In this document: positions 32,101-47,540 of the stretch, piece after piece
Numbering within the stretch: the stretch's first letter is position 1
Layout: every line of letters begins with the position of its first letter
Assembly: GCA_037074765.1 (NCBI GenBank)
Contig: JBAMDO010000118.1
Coordinates: 62,001-126,000, forward strand
Direction: 5' to 3'
DNA: 64,000 nucleotides
Source: Mansonella perstans
Lineage: Eukaryota; Nematoda; Chromadorea; Rhabditida; Onchocercidae
Translations under genes and position numbers: made by a program
Notes under the pieces: generated by a model
What the model was told of the DNA's origin: nothing
What the model saw: the letters and a program-made list of their open reading frames with translations, nothing else
The model's database searches: none

Positions 32101-33650
32101 ACATAAATTTTACTCTTAATATTGCGAGAATTTAAAACAGTGTAAAGGAGAGACTGGGTTTCAAAATGGAAAGGAAATTTGAAGTACTTTCACTGTAAAT
32201 TTGGGGCTAAATTAACGATAAAAGTTTTCATAAAGCGGATTGTTCGAATTGAATACAAAGAGCAGTAAGAAATTAACTTTCTGGTTAATTAGTATGTGTG
32301 GCACTTTTGTATTCAAAAAAATGTAGTATTTGTTATGCTTTTTAAAATTTCGATTTTCCAAAAACGAAGTCAAAAAAAATCAGTAAAGAAACAGTTAAAT
32401 TAATCGTCAAAATAATTTGAAGTTACATCTCAGAAAAACTTTGATATCCTAAGGAGAAAACATCTCCCTATATTTGGAATGATTTTCGCTCTCAAGAAAA
32501 ATAATGTCACACATGTGTCATACAGTTCAAAAGAGTTCAATAGATCAAATGACAAGCACTCAATGAATTGATAATTTAGAATTAATCTATTATGGACATA
32601 AACCAATTGGAAGAAATGCATTAAGTAAATGTTGCAAACGATATTTGATAGTGTTCCTGACTACGTCAAGAATTTTTGATGAATTTTAATTTTGCATACA
32701 TTTTAGCATGAAATTTAAGAAGAAAGACTGGTAGAAATTGTATTTTTGTGCGATATGATTTGTCATGAAATTGCTTTTGAGAAATTGAAATCTAGAACAG
32801 GTGGACATTATTGATGACGAAAGAAAAGCAATAATAACAAGATGTGGTAATTAGTAAGATCATTATGCAACAAAAGTGTTTGAAAAAATGCTCTGAACCG
32901 GATGATTTTTTCTAATTTAGTGCTTTATTAGCAAAGATGCAAAAGAAATAATAATCAAATTTTATGAGTTCCGAATTTAAAGTCGATCATCAATAAGTTG
33001 CATAGAAGAAAATGAGGAAATTTTGAACATTTTTTCTGTAACACTAAATTTGTTTTTCTTTTATTCATGTATTAATTGCTTGCAATTATTTGTGAAAAGA
33101 CTGAAATACGAAACAACTTGAAACATAGATTGCTATTGTCTATGTTTATTAGGATAATCTAAAATCTTACAATCTAAAACCTGCACATCACCATTTAATT
33201 TATTGCACTAGTTCTTACAACAGTTCCAATTTTTGATGGCTGATTTTCTTTATTTATATATTAATTACTCTTTCCTAGGATAAGTAGAACAAGAAGAAAT
33301 CACACATTGCTGATTTCTGGAATTAGGTCAGAGGTTATCAGAAGAAACAATGAAATAATTAGCTGAGAATGAAATTGCGTGAAAAATAATCACAACATTA
33401 TCGGTATGAAAATAGGAAGTAACCATTTGAAGAAGAGTGACAAAAAATAATCATAAAATCTGTTTGTAATTTGAAGGTTAGTTGACAAGTTGGAGTCTGT
33501 GGCCATAATCTCAGAAGACAATCGCCGAAAATGATCTAATTCGTTATCAAACGCTAGCCGCAATAACAAAAGATTTTAAACTTTCAAATTAAGGATGGAA
33601 GGGAAGCGAAGTGTCAATTAAAATAAACTCTACATACACCTAAACACTCG
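29159..33650. other. Upstream of the fusogen gene; gene-poor
   Basis: AT-rich DNA with no recognisable exon on either strand. It should include the fusogen promoter. Open frames of 60-80 codons at 29648-29866, 30590-30823 and 32430-32621 have no family resemblance. A 40-bp tandem duplication lies at 30132-30211. Confidence 0.45.
30132..30211. repeat. Tandem duplication, 2 x 40 bp
   Basis: Two copies of ACATTTTA(A/G)TTAATGAAAT followed by AATTATCTAATTTTTT, with period 40 and only a few mismatches. Confidence 0.85.
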
Positions 33651-33686
33651 CATATATATGCACATACACACACATACAAAACCAAC

Positions 33687-33730
<44 letters not shown>

Positions 33731-33760
33731 GCATACACATACACGCATACATGACAATAA
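33651..33760. repeat. CA microsatellite
   Basis: ACACAT/ACATAC-type simple sequence with a pure AC core of about 33 bases at 33695-33727. Confidence 0.9.
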
Positions 33761-36700
33761 TTCATAAATTTGCATTCAACAAAAACAAAAAGCCAGAAAA
33801 AAATCATAAGTTTTTTCTCTAGTCGAATTTCTCATCTGTATCCTCTCAGATATTATTGAAATGACTCATAGATAATTGCATTAGTAGTTCTAGACTTTAG
33901 ACTAAACCGAACTTGTACAATTCTCATCATTGCCAAGGAAACGAAGTTTTACCGCTTTTATTTTCATCGAGGAATTCAGAATTGTTTTGCATACTTACTA
34001 TCATCATAATCAACACATAACAGTACTCAAATTCTTTCAAATATAAAGAATCAAAATTGCTCAACCGAATGCATTACTGCTTGTTTGTCTTACTTCAATT
34101 GTGTTATCAGTACTGCGACACTTGAATTGAGGAACTAGAAAATAACAAACAACACATCTTCCATTTCCTTTATTCTATTATTATTATCATATAGCACTTT
34201 TACCAAATCATTTCAACAACGATGAAAAATTAAAATTCAATTAAACTAATCACATTATGCCTAATTTTAGTTTTGCAAAGACTAACAGACAAACGTATGC
34301 TTGTGGGAATTCGATTGCCCATCATTGGCAGTTTAAATGAATGATGTTCATTAACCTCCAAATTTCCATATTTCGCATTATGATAACGATCTCCGATTGA
34401 GTTTCCTCTAAAAAAACCTCAATGAAATACCGAAAACTTAAGTAATTTACGATTTATTGCATACATTGAAGGAGTTTAACAAAATTAAACTGCGGCCTTA
34501 GTGTTTCAATTGTAGTTGTAATAATTGAACAATGTATGGATCAACAGATTTTTCGAAATAAACAAAATAAAAGAACCTTAATATTTTTGAAATGAAGCCT
34601 ACATATATTATCATTCAGTTCTGAATAGAATTTTTGAAATCGGAAGCATCTGAATGGAGTGCAAGATAAGGTGCCGAATAAAGTCCTCAATATACTTCCC
34701 ATTGTATTTCCATGTTTATTAAAATACTGATATTTCTCGAAGCTAATATAGTGTCTCTCAGACATTACACTGTTCCTCTCTGATATAATGATACATTTAA
34801 GTACTTAAAATGATTTATAGAAAAGACGAAGTCAAAAAATGGCAGGTAAAAGTGGAAAAAGGAGAAATTGTACGACATATAGTAGTAGGTTTGGGTTTCA
34901 GTTTTGTTCAAAATGGACAAATTTGGGTTGTTGATGTTTGGACGGTTGAGTCAACAATATTTCTCTTCCATTGGATTAACCATGCAATCTACCGTTTGTT
35001 TTGTTTGCAGACTTTAGAAAATAAACGCGTTCATTCTACGTGTCACATTTTTATTCATTGGGAAATTTTCAGTTCAGTTTCATTGAAATCATTTACTGAA
35101 TATTCAGTTAGCAAATTCTCATCTTCTCTCCTTCATTCATCTGTCTCGTCATTCTGATCTCTTTGATGAATCTCAAAATGTTGAGACAACTCAGATTAAT
35201 CGTTTTTTAAAAAGTTGTAAGATTAAGGTAGAATATCCGGAATAGCTTATCGTTTATCATGTCACCCACATATTTTATCCAACGATATCATATTTAGAAA
35301 AAATGGATGAAAAAATGGAAAAAATTGATTGGATATTTTTATGAACTAAATCATCTTTATGCTCTATTATTATTATTGTTAATGTTGTATATAGATTGTA
35401 TTACTCCCTGTCAGGAAATTACCGATTGATTTTATCATTTCCTTACTGAGGATTCAGAATACAATAGGTCAATTATGCTTTAATTCGCCTTTCTGCAAGT
35501 TAAAAATAAAACAGTCTTCAGGACAGCATTCGTCATTTGAATTTGAAAAAGTTTTAACTCATTCTCAGTAAAGCAAAATCATTTCAATCAAACAATCCTA
35601 GCATTGCTGCACTTCAAACGACTTTTGCAAGCTGCGAATTTGTGAGAGCTCTATTTTGCTTATATGATATTTTTTAAGAAATGAATGAGTAGCTGGTTTT
35701 ATTCATCTTAAATTCTCAAATACAGCGTTCGTGCGCATATTTTTGACACTGGATTTTCCAACTTGTTCCTACTACTTTTTATTGGAAAATGTTCAAAGAA
35801 TATAATTAGTCTTCCGAGAAATTCTTAAATCAGAACTTCAGTTCCTCACTGATTCCAATTTTTTTTCTCCAAAAATTTCAATATTTTAAATTACTTGTTT
35901 TCAGCTTGTAAATTATACTGTTTGCCAATAGAATCATATAGCATAACTTCACTTTTATTTATAAATTCAAAATTTCACAATTTCCAAAAATCACCGTACT
36001 GTCAAATGTCAAAGGTGTATTGATGTCTTAAATAGGCACGCGTGTATTCCGGTCATTCCCCTTTTCTATTTCTTCTCGCGTATTACTGGCAAATAATTCA
36101 TATGAATAATGAATTTGCGGACCACTGCCGCTCAGATACCGTAGCTATTGGAATGGATGTTTCATCATCGCAAAATAGTCTGAAATTAATGAAAACGTCT
36201 TTAAATTTAAAAATATTGATGAAAGATATTACACACCTCTACATGCCATCAAACTAGAAATGACCGTTTTAACTAATTCTTCCCTAAAAAGAATAATTTC
36301 TTAGAATAATTCCCTAAAAAGCTTTAATTATATGAAGGTACTGGATTTCCCATTTAATTGAAGTGAAATATTGCTAAATTCTCAGGTTTATTTATTGTGA
36401 ATTTTCCAAAGATTTCTATTAAAGTTATTTGATTTTATCTTCGATGTATAAGTCATACGTCAATACCTTCCTAGATTTACTTGTTTTGATGTATTTTAAA
36501 ATTGCTCGAGATTTATTTATTCATTTTATGTTTTAATACTTCTTATTCATAACGATAAAAAAATAAAACTAATGATATGTGGTCATATCAATAAGCATAA
36601 GGTAGTGACCTTGTGGACGAATTACCAATGAAGAGTACATTAGTTAATTGCATGAAATGTTCATTTCTACATTTGAATTCATTCTTCACATATGCTTAGC

Positions 36701-39300
36701 AATATTATTTGTGTAAATCGATATGTAACTGTACCTAAATTGCATTTGTACCGTTTAAATCCTCAAGTGATGACAACATTTTGTTGTGATGAAATGATAT
36801 TGACACTTGAAGTCGCAGAGAACATTCTTAATAAGGAACGAATGGTTGAAAAGGTATGCAAAGTTTATTACGACCTCAGCATACACTTATAAATTTCTTA
36901 TTCCAGTAATAAGTGAATCTATGCTTAATTGATGAAATGACCAAGAACTTGCAGAGATCGAATAAACAGGTAATTGAATAACAAAAGAAATAGAACTTAT
37001 TCTGATCAATAACAGAGTTAAGATATGTTTCAGAGTTTATGCTTACGGTAATTTAAATACCACTGGCTATGTGCGGAATCTGCCAGTGTAAAGTTCAATT
37101 GAAAAAATTACAGAGACATCAAATTCAGTATTCAATAGAAATGAGAATTTTCGAGAATCCCCTGAGGCTATAAAAAATAAATTTGATAAATTTAATTTTG
37201 AAGGTGCTGATTTATTGCTCTTTTACCACCAGTAAGCATAAAAAAATATCTTCCGAAATAAACCACTTATTCTTTTATATTGTGGTTTTAAAAAAACGCC
37301 ACTTTTCACAATAAATTTTGCTTTATTGAGAAATATTAAAAGTTTAAAGGTAATCGGAAATGATGTAAATTTTAATTTAACAAAGGTAACGTCATGAAAT
37401 TTCTCAAATGTAACCGAAATTAAAAAGATTCTACCTATTAAGTAATCTCTTAGTAATGCAAATCTCCAAAAAAGTCAATGAAGAATCTTTATATGTTGTA
37501 GTTTGCATCAATGAAGAATCTTTATACGTTGTAGTTTGCATCAATGAAGAATCTTTATACGTTGTGGTTTGCACCGTTATCACGTCGATACATTCTCTTA
37601 TGAATCATCCACATCTAATCATTATTCATGAAGACTCGACCTTGAAGATCCAGTCTTATTTGTTAGGATCACGTACTTCTCCTTTTCCAAATTATTCTTT
37701 GTGGCGAAAGTTTGATTAAGGGAACTGGAAATTAAACAACGAAAAGCATTACTGAGTAAGATTGCCTTAATTCATTGATCATATGACTTCCTGAATGAAC
37801 AACCATATATTAACATCTCCACTATAGTGAAAATGAACTTCAAACTGCTTAGTAAAGAAATTACGATGAAATGTAAATGCATATCAGACAGAATTCTTTC
37901 GGTGATCTGTAAGCAGCATCCTTCAAACAACATTATAGCACATCTAATGACAAAGGTTAAACTTTAAGATTGAAAAAAAGGAGTAGCAACAAAGACTACT
38001 TATGAAATTTCAAGGGAAATGTTTAACCAGGTCTTAAAGTAGAAAGGTAAAAAATACCCTGAAATGAAACAGACCGCAAATCTCATTTCATCTTTCTCAT
38101 ACCCAGCATGAATAACAACTTTATGCTATTATTTGCTTTAGTTGCGATATCACAAAAACTGCTTGCAGTTAAACCTTCCACTCTTATTTCAAATTTTTTA
38201 AATGAAATATTAATATGGCACTTGATAAACAAGGATAGTTCAGAGCTGCTAACATTAAAATTTTAGTCATGCACATGGCCTGCATCTTCCAATAGTTTTT
38301 GTGAAACACGTGATTAAAGTTTTACAGTTCTCCATTAGAATTCAATTTCGGATGTCACTGCACTCCAATGACCTCATCAATCACCATTGTGGTGCTAATC
38401 GACTTTAATCAGGTCAAATGAGTTATCAATCAACATCCTAACTAAGCAACTCTTACTTCACCTTAAATGTAGAGAAACGGAAAGATTTATTGATGATTGA
38501 CAATAAATCATTTCGTGATAAACTCATTTCAAACTATTAAAAAGACTCAGAAAGAATATAAGACAAGAAATACTAGCAACTCCAAATTTCAACAATTTCA
38601 TTACAAATAAACAAATTCCCAACGAATAAAAGGGCAGAGAAAGAAATTGAAAACAAATTATTTGACGTTACTGATGGTAAATTAAACATGAAAGAACCAC
38701 GCCAGAACTAAATGAAGTGAAGATTTCTATAGCTGTCTCATGACATCAATCTGCAAAACTATTCCGATGAATTAAAGGGATGAATAAAGTGTCAAAATGT
38801 CTTGAAGTTTGAGTTAGCTGAATATCGCAACAATAAGTGAACTAATAAGTGAACTGATATAGTCTAATTACGAAAAAAAAAAAACAACAATAAGTGAACA
38901 ATAAGTGAATTGATATACTCTGATTATAAATTATTTGTCATCATATCGTCATTCGTCGAATGTCATCAATTTAAATATTGAAGAAAATTTATGAGAACAT
39001 AAGCAGTAACGGAACTATGTTCTGAGCGTGAAACCGTATGTAATTATATCTGAAATGATTAATGACGACGGTAAATGATCATTGAAGAAAGTAAAAAACG
39101 AGATCTATGATGAACCAGTTGCTATGTCTGATAGACAAATCAGCATTTGTTAGTCAAAAAAGATATTTTTCTGGTAAAAGAAGAGGACTGATTTCTTAAT
39201 TACTGTTAATATGTAGCTTTGCAGAAGAACTCTAACGGACCGAAATTTCGTTGAAACTGATGAATTCACATGAAATTTCAAAATGATAATAACCCACCTT
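33761..39300. other. Gene-poor stretch downstream of the hydratase gene
   Basis: No recognisable gene. The one longer open frame, 115 codons from ATG at 34810 to 35157 (+), has no signal peptide, domain or splice context that I can identify and is left unassigned. The 87-codon frame at 37456-37719 is produced partly by a 33-bp repeat. A partly duplicated AATAAGTGAA segment occurs at about 38826-38935. Confidence 0.4.
37477..37575. repeat. Tandem repeat, 3 x 33 bp
   Basis: Three copies of a 33-bp unit beginning AATGAAGAATCTTTATA and ending GTTTGCATC (last copy GCACC). Because the period is a multiple of three, the plus-strand open frame reads NEESLYVVVCI three times. No other evidence supports coding. 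Confidence 0.95.
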
Positions 39301-41549
<2,249 letters not shown>

Positions 41550-42715
41550 AAATTCTTTCGATAATGAAAATCAACTACTCGTTTTAAAGCACAATTAAGC
41601 CCTGCAATCGCTATGCGAAAACAGTAATTTTACCTTTGCTTGTGATACATTCAGATCGTAACATTGTTTTCTTTGCTTAGAAGTACCTCACTCTATTCCT
41701 GATATTATTTATTATACCTCCTCATATAAACAGGCAATTATTGAATGAGATATGTCTCATAGAAAAGTACTACATTTCAGTACGTAATTTCATTCAATAT
41801 TTCCAATTTTATTTATATTTTTTGAAAAAAATTAATTAAAGACATTATAAATTTTCGTCAGTTCTGCAATCATAGCTGTAAGTGATGCCGAACAAATGAA
41901 ATGCCTAAATGCTACGAAAACTGTTCGTATACCTAAAAATTATAAAAACTAGCAAGTAACTGTTTAGATACCAACTTCTACAGATTCAGATTATACCATC
42001 ACTGACACGCTCGTTGCAATAGAGTACATACTAAAATACATTAACCTTTGAAAATTTATAGATGAATTAAAGGAAAAAACGAAACTCTTCGCTCGAAATA
42101 ATCACTTCATTTATTACGATTAAAATATTTGATTGACTGATAACGGCAGTGCATTTCAGTCACAACGCTTACGACCACCACTCAAATTAATTAAACTTTG
42201 AACTTTGGAAACAAATGTGATCTTTCAAAGCGATGTGTCGAAATGAATGAAAGACAAATGATAGCAGGCTAGGAATTGATACAGCTTGTCAAACAGAAAT
42301 TTTAGCCTTTACAAGCAAAGTTGCGGAAAAAATGAATAATCTTACTGATAAATATGGAAATAGACAAGTTTTTCATCACTCATAATAAAATCTCTCATTT
42401 TATCTCTACTTTTCTTAATGAAATTGTTTTTTTTCTTAATGAAAATGTAGATATCAATCGAAAATTAAGAAAAATTTCAACATTTTCATTAAGAAAAAAA
42501 ACAATTTCATTTCATTTTCATTAAAACAATTTCATTAAGGAAAAAGTAGAGATAGAATCTTATCGGGAATTCAAGTATTTTCATTTGGACTGGATATGTT
42601 TTGAGCAGTTTGCTTATTTTCTGATAATTTACAATTAATATCCATGGTTGTCTAATTAAAACATGAAAACATCCCGACTCCATGAATAAGAGCATAATAT
42701 AATACAAAGGAAGCT
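41550..42715. other. Spacer between the acyl-CoA dehydrogenase and hydratase genes
   Basis: About 1.17 kb separates the dehydrogenase stop codon (42716) from the hydratase start (41549), both on the minus strand. It contains no exon that I can see and one strong inverted repeat. The distance is long but not excluded for a nematode operon. Confidence 0.5.
42401..42554. repeat. Inverted repeat (hairpin) in the dehydrogenase-hydratase spacer
   Basis: The 47-bp left arm at 42401-42447 (TATCTCTACTTTTCTTAATG ... GAAAATG) is matched by its reverse complement at 42481-42554. The right arm carries an extra 25-27 bp that duplicates part of the arm, and GAAAAAG replaces GAAAAG. The loop is 33 bp. Confidence 0.9.
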
Positions 42716-45700
42716 TTAGTAATCAGTGGGATTCGATGAGGGCAATGAGCCTGCCTTGAAAATGTCGTCTGAAACAGCTTTTATTCGATCTGCATCCTTA
42801 GTTCGTTTTAAAATATCATCCAATAAAATGTGAACATGTTCACATGCCTAAAACAGATCTTTTTACTAGATAGAAGCTAGAAGAAGTAACATGATAAATT
42901 GATGAGATTAAATTGTTCGATAAAAAAAATTATTTTTTTCATAAGTAAACACTTGAACCCAACTCAATCACAAGGATATTTAAAAATGATTTAATTTACA
43001 GTTTTCTGCGTAGGAAAACTCGTGAATAATGATGAAATATTCGATTTGCATCTCTAATTAAGTCCCCAAATTGAAGCAATAATTAAGAATGATAATTAAG
43101 CCAATCAACTTTCAACTCAACACTAAGTATTTCTTCATTTAATAAAAATTATTGTTATTTTTATAAGCTCGAAATGTCGACGGATTCTTTAGTTCTGCTT
43201 TACTGAAATATTAACTAACCCGCAGCGTAAAAAGTTCGGCTAGTTTTCGTTCATATTCAAAGGAAGACAACTGTTTTGCAGCATAATTACACCGTGACAA
43301 CACCGCTATTGCACTATAAATATCAATCGCTGCATCTGCCATACGTATCAATTCCCATTGTCTTTCTTTAAAACATGACACCAATAATTAAATTAGTCAT
43401 TAATCAACTTAAAGTTTAATCATAAAAAAAAAACTATAACGTATATTCATAATATTATCTAAGAAAGTTTTACGGTGAAACTTTATATAATTCCAGTTCT
43501 TTATAGTTCCATTATAAGAAATAATTGAATATGAAGAATCAAAAGAAGTTATTTATTGAAGAAAAACGCTTCAAAAATGATATTTCGTAATTAGCATAAT
43601 TTAATAGTTACCAATTATTCCTCGCTTATGCTTCCAAAGAAGGAATCTTGAAGTATTTCCAAATCTATGTACAGATTTTTTTAATCGACGGATACAATGA
43701 TTCAGACTAGGATGGCACTGGAAGTCGAACTTGCTGCAAACATGTATTATTTAAAGCAAAGTGCGAAAAAAAAAGGAATCTTAGAATATAAAAACAATAA
43801 AAAAAACACAGGAAAAGGTATGAAAAGTGCTCTACAACTTCTTTCTATAGAAAGAGGTAGTCAAAATTCAACTCTAATTCCTCATTAAATTTTAAGTTCA
43901 GTGAAAAGATTTTGGAAAAAATTTGAGCAGCAATAACAACACCGTGGGAACATGGATTCGAAAAGTAGTCCAACACTTCCAGACCACGGCTTCTTCATTT
44001 TATGTTGCATTTGCTTGCCCGCATACTGAAAATTCATTCGAAAGTAACATATCCTCATGCAAATGTATTAAACTAAGTGCAAATCTAAATGATATTCTAT
44101 CAATATAAATGATGATTATCATAACAATATACAAAAATTACTTGTAATCCAGTTAATGCAACAAATAAGCGTAGAACATCATTGGCACCTTCGAAAATAC
44201 GAAAGATCCTTAAATCACGCATTACTTTTTCTAATCCACATTCTTTCATGTAACCCATGCCGCCATGTAGTTGAATGGCACGATCACATACAATCCAGGC
44301 ATTTTCCTCAAAATTAAAATTGAAAGTTTAAAATTTCTATAATTCCCTTTTAAAAAATCCGAATAAAATATAGAAATTGGCTCTAAATGCGATTGTGGAT
44401 CTAGATCTTATAGATTGTAGACCTACCGGAACATACGGTACACACGTTACAGGTGACTTATTCTAATCCATATTCCTTCATGTAATTTCTTCATGTAACC
44501 CATGCCGCTATACAATAATAAATGAGTTTTTTCGCTAATGTTAGACATAGCATTATTGTGCTATAATAGAGTATAAATAAGAACCCAAACAAATATGCTT
44601 CATTTTATGAGCAGAACTCACAAGCAGAACTTTGCAGAACTCACAAGAAGGCTTTATATTTTTTTTTTTTTGCATTAGAAATAACAAAATAGCACTTATA
44701 AAAGCACAACTTACCGAAGCCATAATTTTTCCTATAGCAGCTTCCAGCTCATAATCCATTACGCCTCTATCCATTGCTCCTGACAACATATATAGCAGAC
44801 TCTAAATAAACTTTCTGACATCTTAAAAATTTTGCTAAATTTATTATTTAAAATGTTTGGAAATGGAAATTGAAAGCATCTTTTAATTCAATATATTTGT
44901 TGCTATAAGATGGAAATATTACTTCAGTAGCATAGTGTCGAAGAACCATATCAGTTAACTGTTCTTGAACATTTCCAAATTCTTTCAGTTTTTTTCCGAA
45001 TTGTTTTCTTTCTGAGATGTGTTCAATCTATAGAAAAGATTTGAGTGTGAGAACAGTTAAATATAAAGTAACTAAAATCTCACCTGAAAATTTTATTTAA
45101 AATTCCCTTTATGAAAAGATTAATTGCAATAACACTACCGTTTTCTGAATGCAAAATTTCATAGAACCCGTGCACACAGCAGGTATACCAAAACGGCCGT
45201 TATTCAAGATATTCATTGCTAATTTGAAGCCTTCGCCTTCAGCTAAAAATTAGAAACCATATTTACGGAGTAAAAATTTTTGTTACAACAATTCAGTAAA
45301 AGTAATAGCATATAATTATTACGAGTTGAATTGAAAAGATGGAATCGAAGAGGATTAAAATATGTTAAAAAGGAATTCCAGAATATTTAAGAGAACAAAA
45401 CGAACCACCAAGCAAATTATCCACAGGAACTTTAGTATTATTGAAATGCACTTCGACGGTTTTTGAACCTTTAATACCCATTTTTGGCTCAGAACCACTT
45501 GTTGTAATACCGCCATGGCTACGCTCAACTATGAATGCCGAGATCTTGATTTTTGGTGTCCCATCCTTATCTTTAACTTCTGTCTGTAACAGTCAACTTG
45601 CAAATCTTTGTATTTATCAAACATCTAAAAAGGTCACCATTTTTAAAATATCGCGAGTTGTGACGGAAAATCCAATTGTGTGACTGCGACTCAAGTTACT

Positions 45701-47518
45701 TAATAAAAGTAATAAGACCTTCTAAACGAAGTAAACAATTCAATTCAATTCAAAACAAAAACTACCCGTGCAAAAACAGTGAATACATCGGCAAATGAAC
45801 CATTACTAATCCATATCTTGCCGCCATTCAAAATATAAAACCTTCCATCTTCACTTTTCTCTGCATGAGTTTGTACCGACTAAAAATTCATAAAGATCAA
45901 ATAAAATGCTAATGAAAAAATGTTTTTCAGCTTTGAAGAACCAGTAACAATTTAAAAAAGTTGAAGAAATCTAAGACTTAAACAAAAAAATTTTGGTGGC
46001 GCAAAATTTTATCATTATCAACAGTATACCTCAAGTATCTACTTCATTCAATAGAAACGTTAATTTAAAAAAAAAAATCATATTAGCACTTGTGCGTCAG
46101 ATCCGGTGCCCGGTTCTGTTAAACAGAAAGCGGCGAATTTCCGACCTGTGGCCAGATCAGGTAAATATTTACGTTTCTGTTCATCAGTACCGTACAGCAA
46201 AATTCCTTTGTAACCAATAGACTGCAAATATCTACATAAAGGCTAAAATCAATTCATGACCTTAAATCTGAGATGCAAGGTCAAATTTACAACAATAATC
46301 TGTAGTAGTTCTAAAAGAAACTGCATAACTTCAGTAAAATTTAAATAATATTGAGCAAAATTAATGAAAATTTTCACTTATAAAAATCTCATGCAAAAAT
46401 ATATGCTATTTTAAATTGTAATTTTTAAACATACATACAAATTTTTATAAAAAAGCGTATAAATTCAAGATATACCTGATGAGCACCCATAACAGCAGCA
46501 AGTGATAAATCCGATTCACCGACAACTTCTGCTATACGCGCAAATTGGGTATTATTTAGACCTGCACCATTATATTCTTCTGGCACCATGGCACCAAATG
46601 CACCAATTTCAGCAAATTTAGAAAGAGTGTCCATCGGAATTTCTTCTTTTTCATCATTCCTGAAATAAAATTTTGAAGTATAAGCTGCAAATTGTCTCAT
46701 AAATTTCACTTTTTAAATACCACTGTATGATAGACAATACGATGAATCGATAGGCTATACGCATTGCCCTCGCTTATCAGTAACTGATAAGCACAAAAGG
46801 CATGAAACGAAGAGTTTTACAAGCAATTTTTCCGATTAGATCAGTCTGATACTACGATGATTATTGAGCGATCATATCTCAATATTAATTGCCAAAAGTT
46901 CAAATGATCTTACTAATGCAATTAAAGTAATACAAACTCCATGGGATTGTTAACTTCCTCCATAAACCTTTTTGTAGGCTCCAAAATTAAATGAATCATT
47001 TCCCGTCTTTCATCGGATAAATCAGCTGGATATGGTATCACGTGATCAAAAACTCCTTTGCCCAAAAATATGTTTTTGACGAAAGAGGTTGAAATCTAAA
47101 ATATTATAATATTAATTAAGCAGGAAATGGATTTTTTTTTATATTAATCAAAAGTATTACAAAAATCTATTTTCAATCTACAAATCGCTCGTAAAAAGAA
47201 TGATTTCTAAATCGAAAATAAGTTTTTACTTTTGAATAAGTTTGAAAGTTTGACTAAATCCTTTCACATATGGTAAGCCTCAATACGTCAATTAAGTAAC
47301 CTTAGATGCAGTTGCTGTCGGTTCTTTTGATCTAACATTATTTGTTAATGGCCGGTAACAACTTTTTCTCAAAATAAGCCTGCAATCAACAGTGAGCTAT
47401 TCAATTAAAACATGAATGAACCATTTTTTAAAAAAAAAAAAGAAAAAAAAAACCAAATAAAAAATCATTACCTGCATTCTGAAATCAGTGGAGAAACTTT
47501 GGCATAACGAGTATACAT
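42716..47518 (-). CDS. acdh-12: Very-long-chain acyl-CoA dehydrogenase, mitochondrial
   Basis: FAD enzyme for the first step of mitochondrial beta-oxidation of long fatty acyl-CoAs; VLCAD/ACAD9 group. Fifteen exons in transcription order: 47472-47518, 47301-47379, 46938-47095, 46476-46659, 46090-46221, 45766-45879, 45406-45583, 45139-45242, 44923-45027, 44715-44801, 44142-44306, 43943-44025, 43612-43733, 43220-43365, 42716-42847; 611 residues with every junction in phase. Residues 1-40 are rich in Arg, Lys, Ser and Thr with few acids, fitting a mitochondrial presequence. Landmarks: [66 protein letters not shown] and [14 protein letters not shown] with the catalytic Glu. The extra C-terminal domain of VLCAD is present (YAGKQMQHK to SNPTDY). 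Orthology to C. elegans acdh-12 is from similarity and the adjacent maoc-1. A broken copy of part of one exon lies in an intron at 44461-44510. Confidence 0.94.
44461..44510 (-). pseudogene. Intronic copy of a fragment of the neighbouring dehydrogenase exon
   Basis: The plus-strand sequence TTCTAATCCATATTCC ... CCCATGCCGC matches exon 44142-44306 at about 44229-44263, the part encoding [13 protein letters not shown], with substitutions and an internal 13-bp duplication (TTTCTTCATGTAA). It has no in-phase open frame and lies in the intron between exons 44142-44306 and 44715-44801, so it looks like a local duplication relic. Confidence 0.85.
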
Positions 47519-47540
47519 TAACACTTGTCGCTAAAAAATG
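47519..47540 (-). promoter_or_regulatory. Candidate trans-splice acceptor before the acyl-CoA dehydrogenase ATG
   Basis: On the minus strand CATTTTTTAG ends at 47531, giving a 12-base leader before the ATG at 47518. This suits spliced-leader addition, though a normal 5' UTR intron is also possible. Confidence 0.5.

Noticed and set aside
34810..35157. 115-codon plus-strand frame from ATG
   Set aside because: The longest unexplained frame in the gene-poor region, but it has no recognisable domain, signal peptide or splice partner. One such frame is not surprising in 10 kb, so I did not annotate it as a gene.
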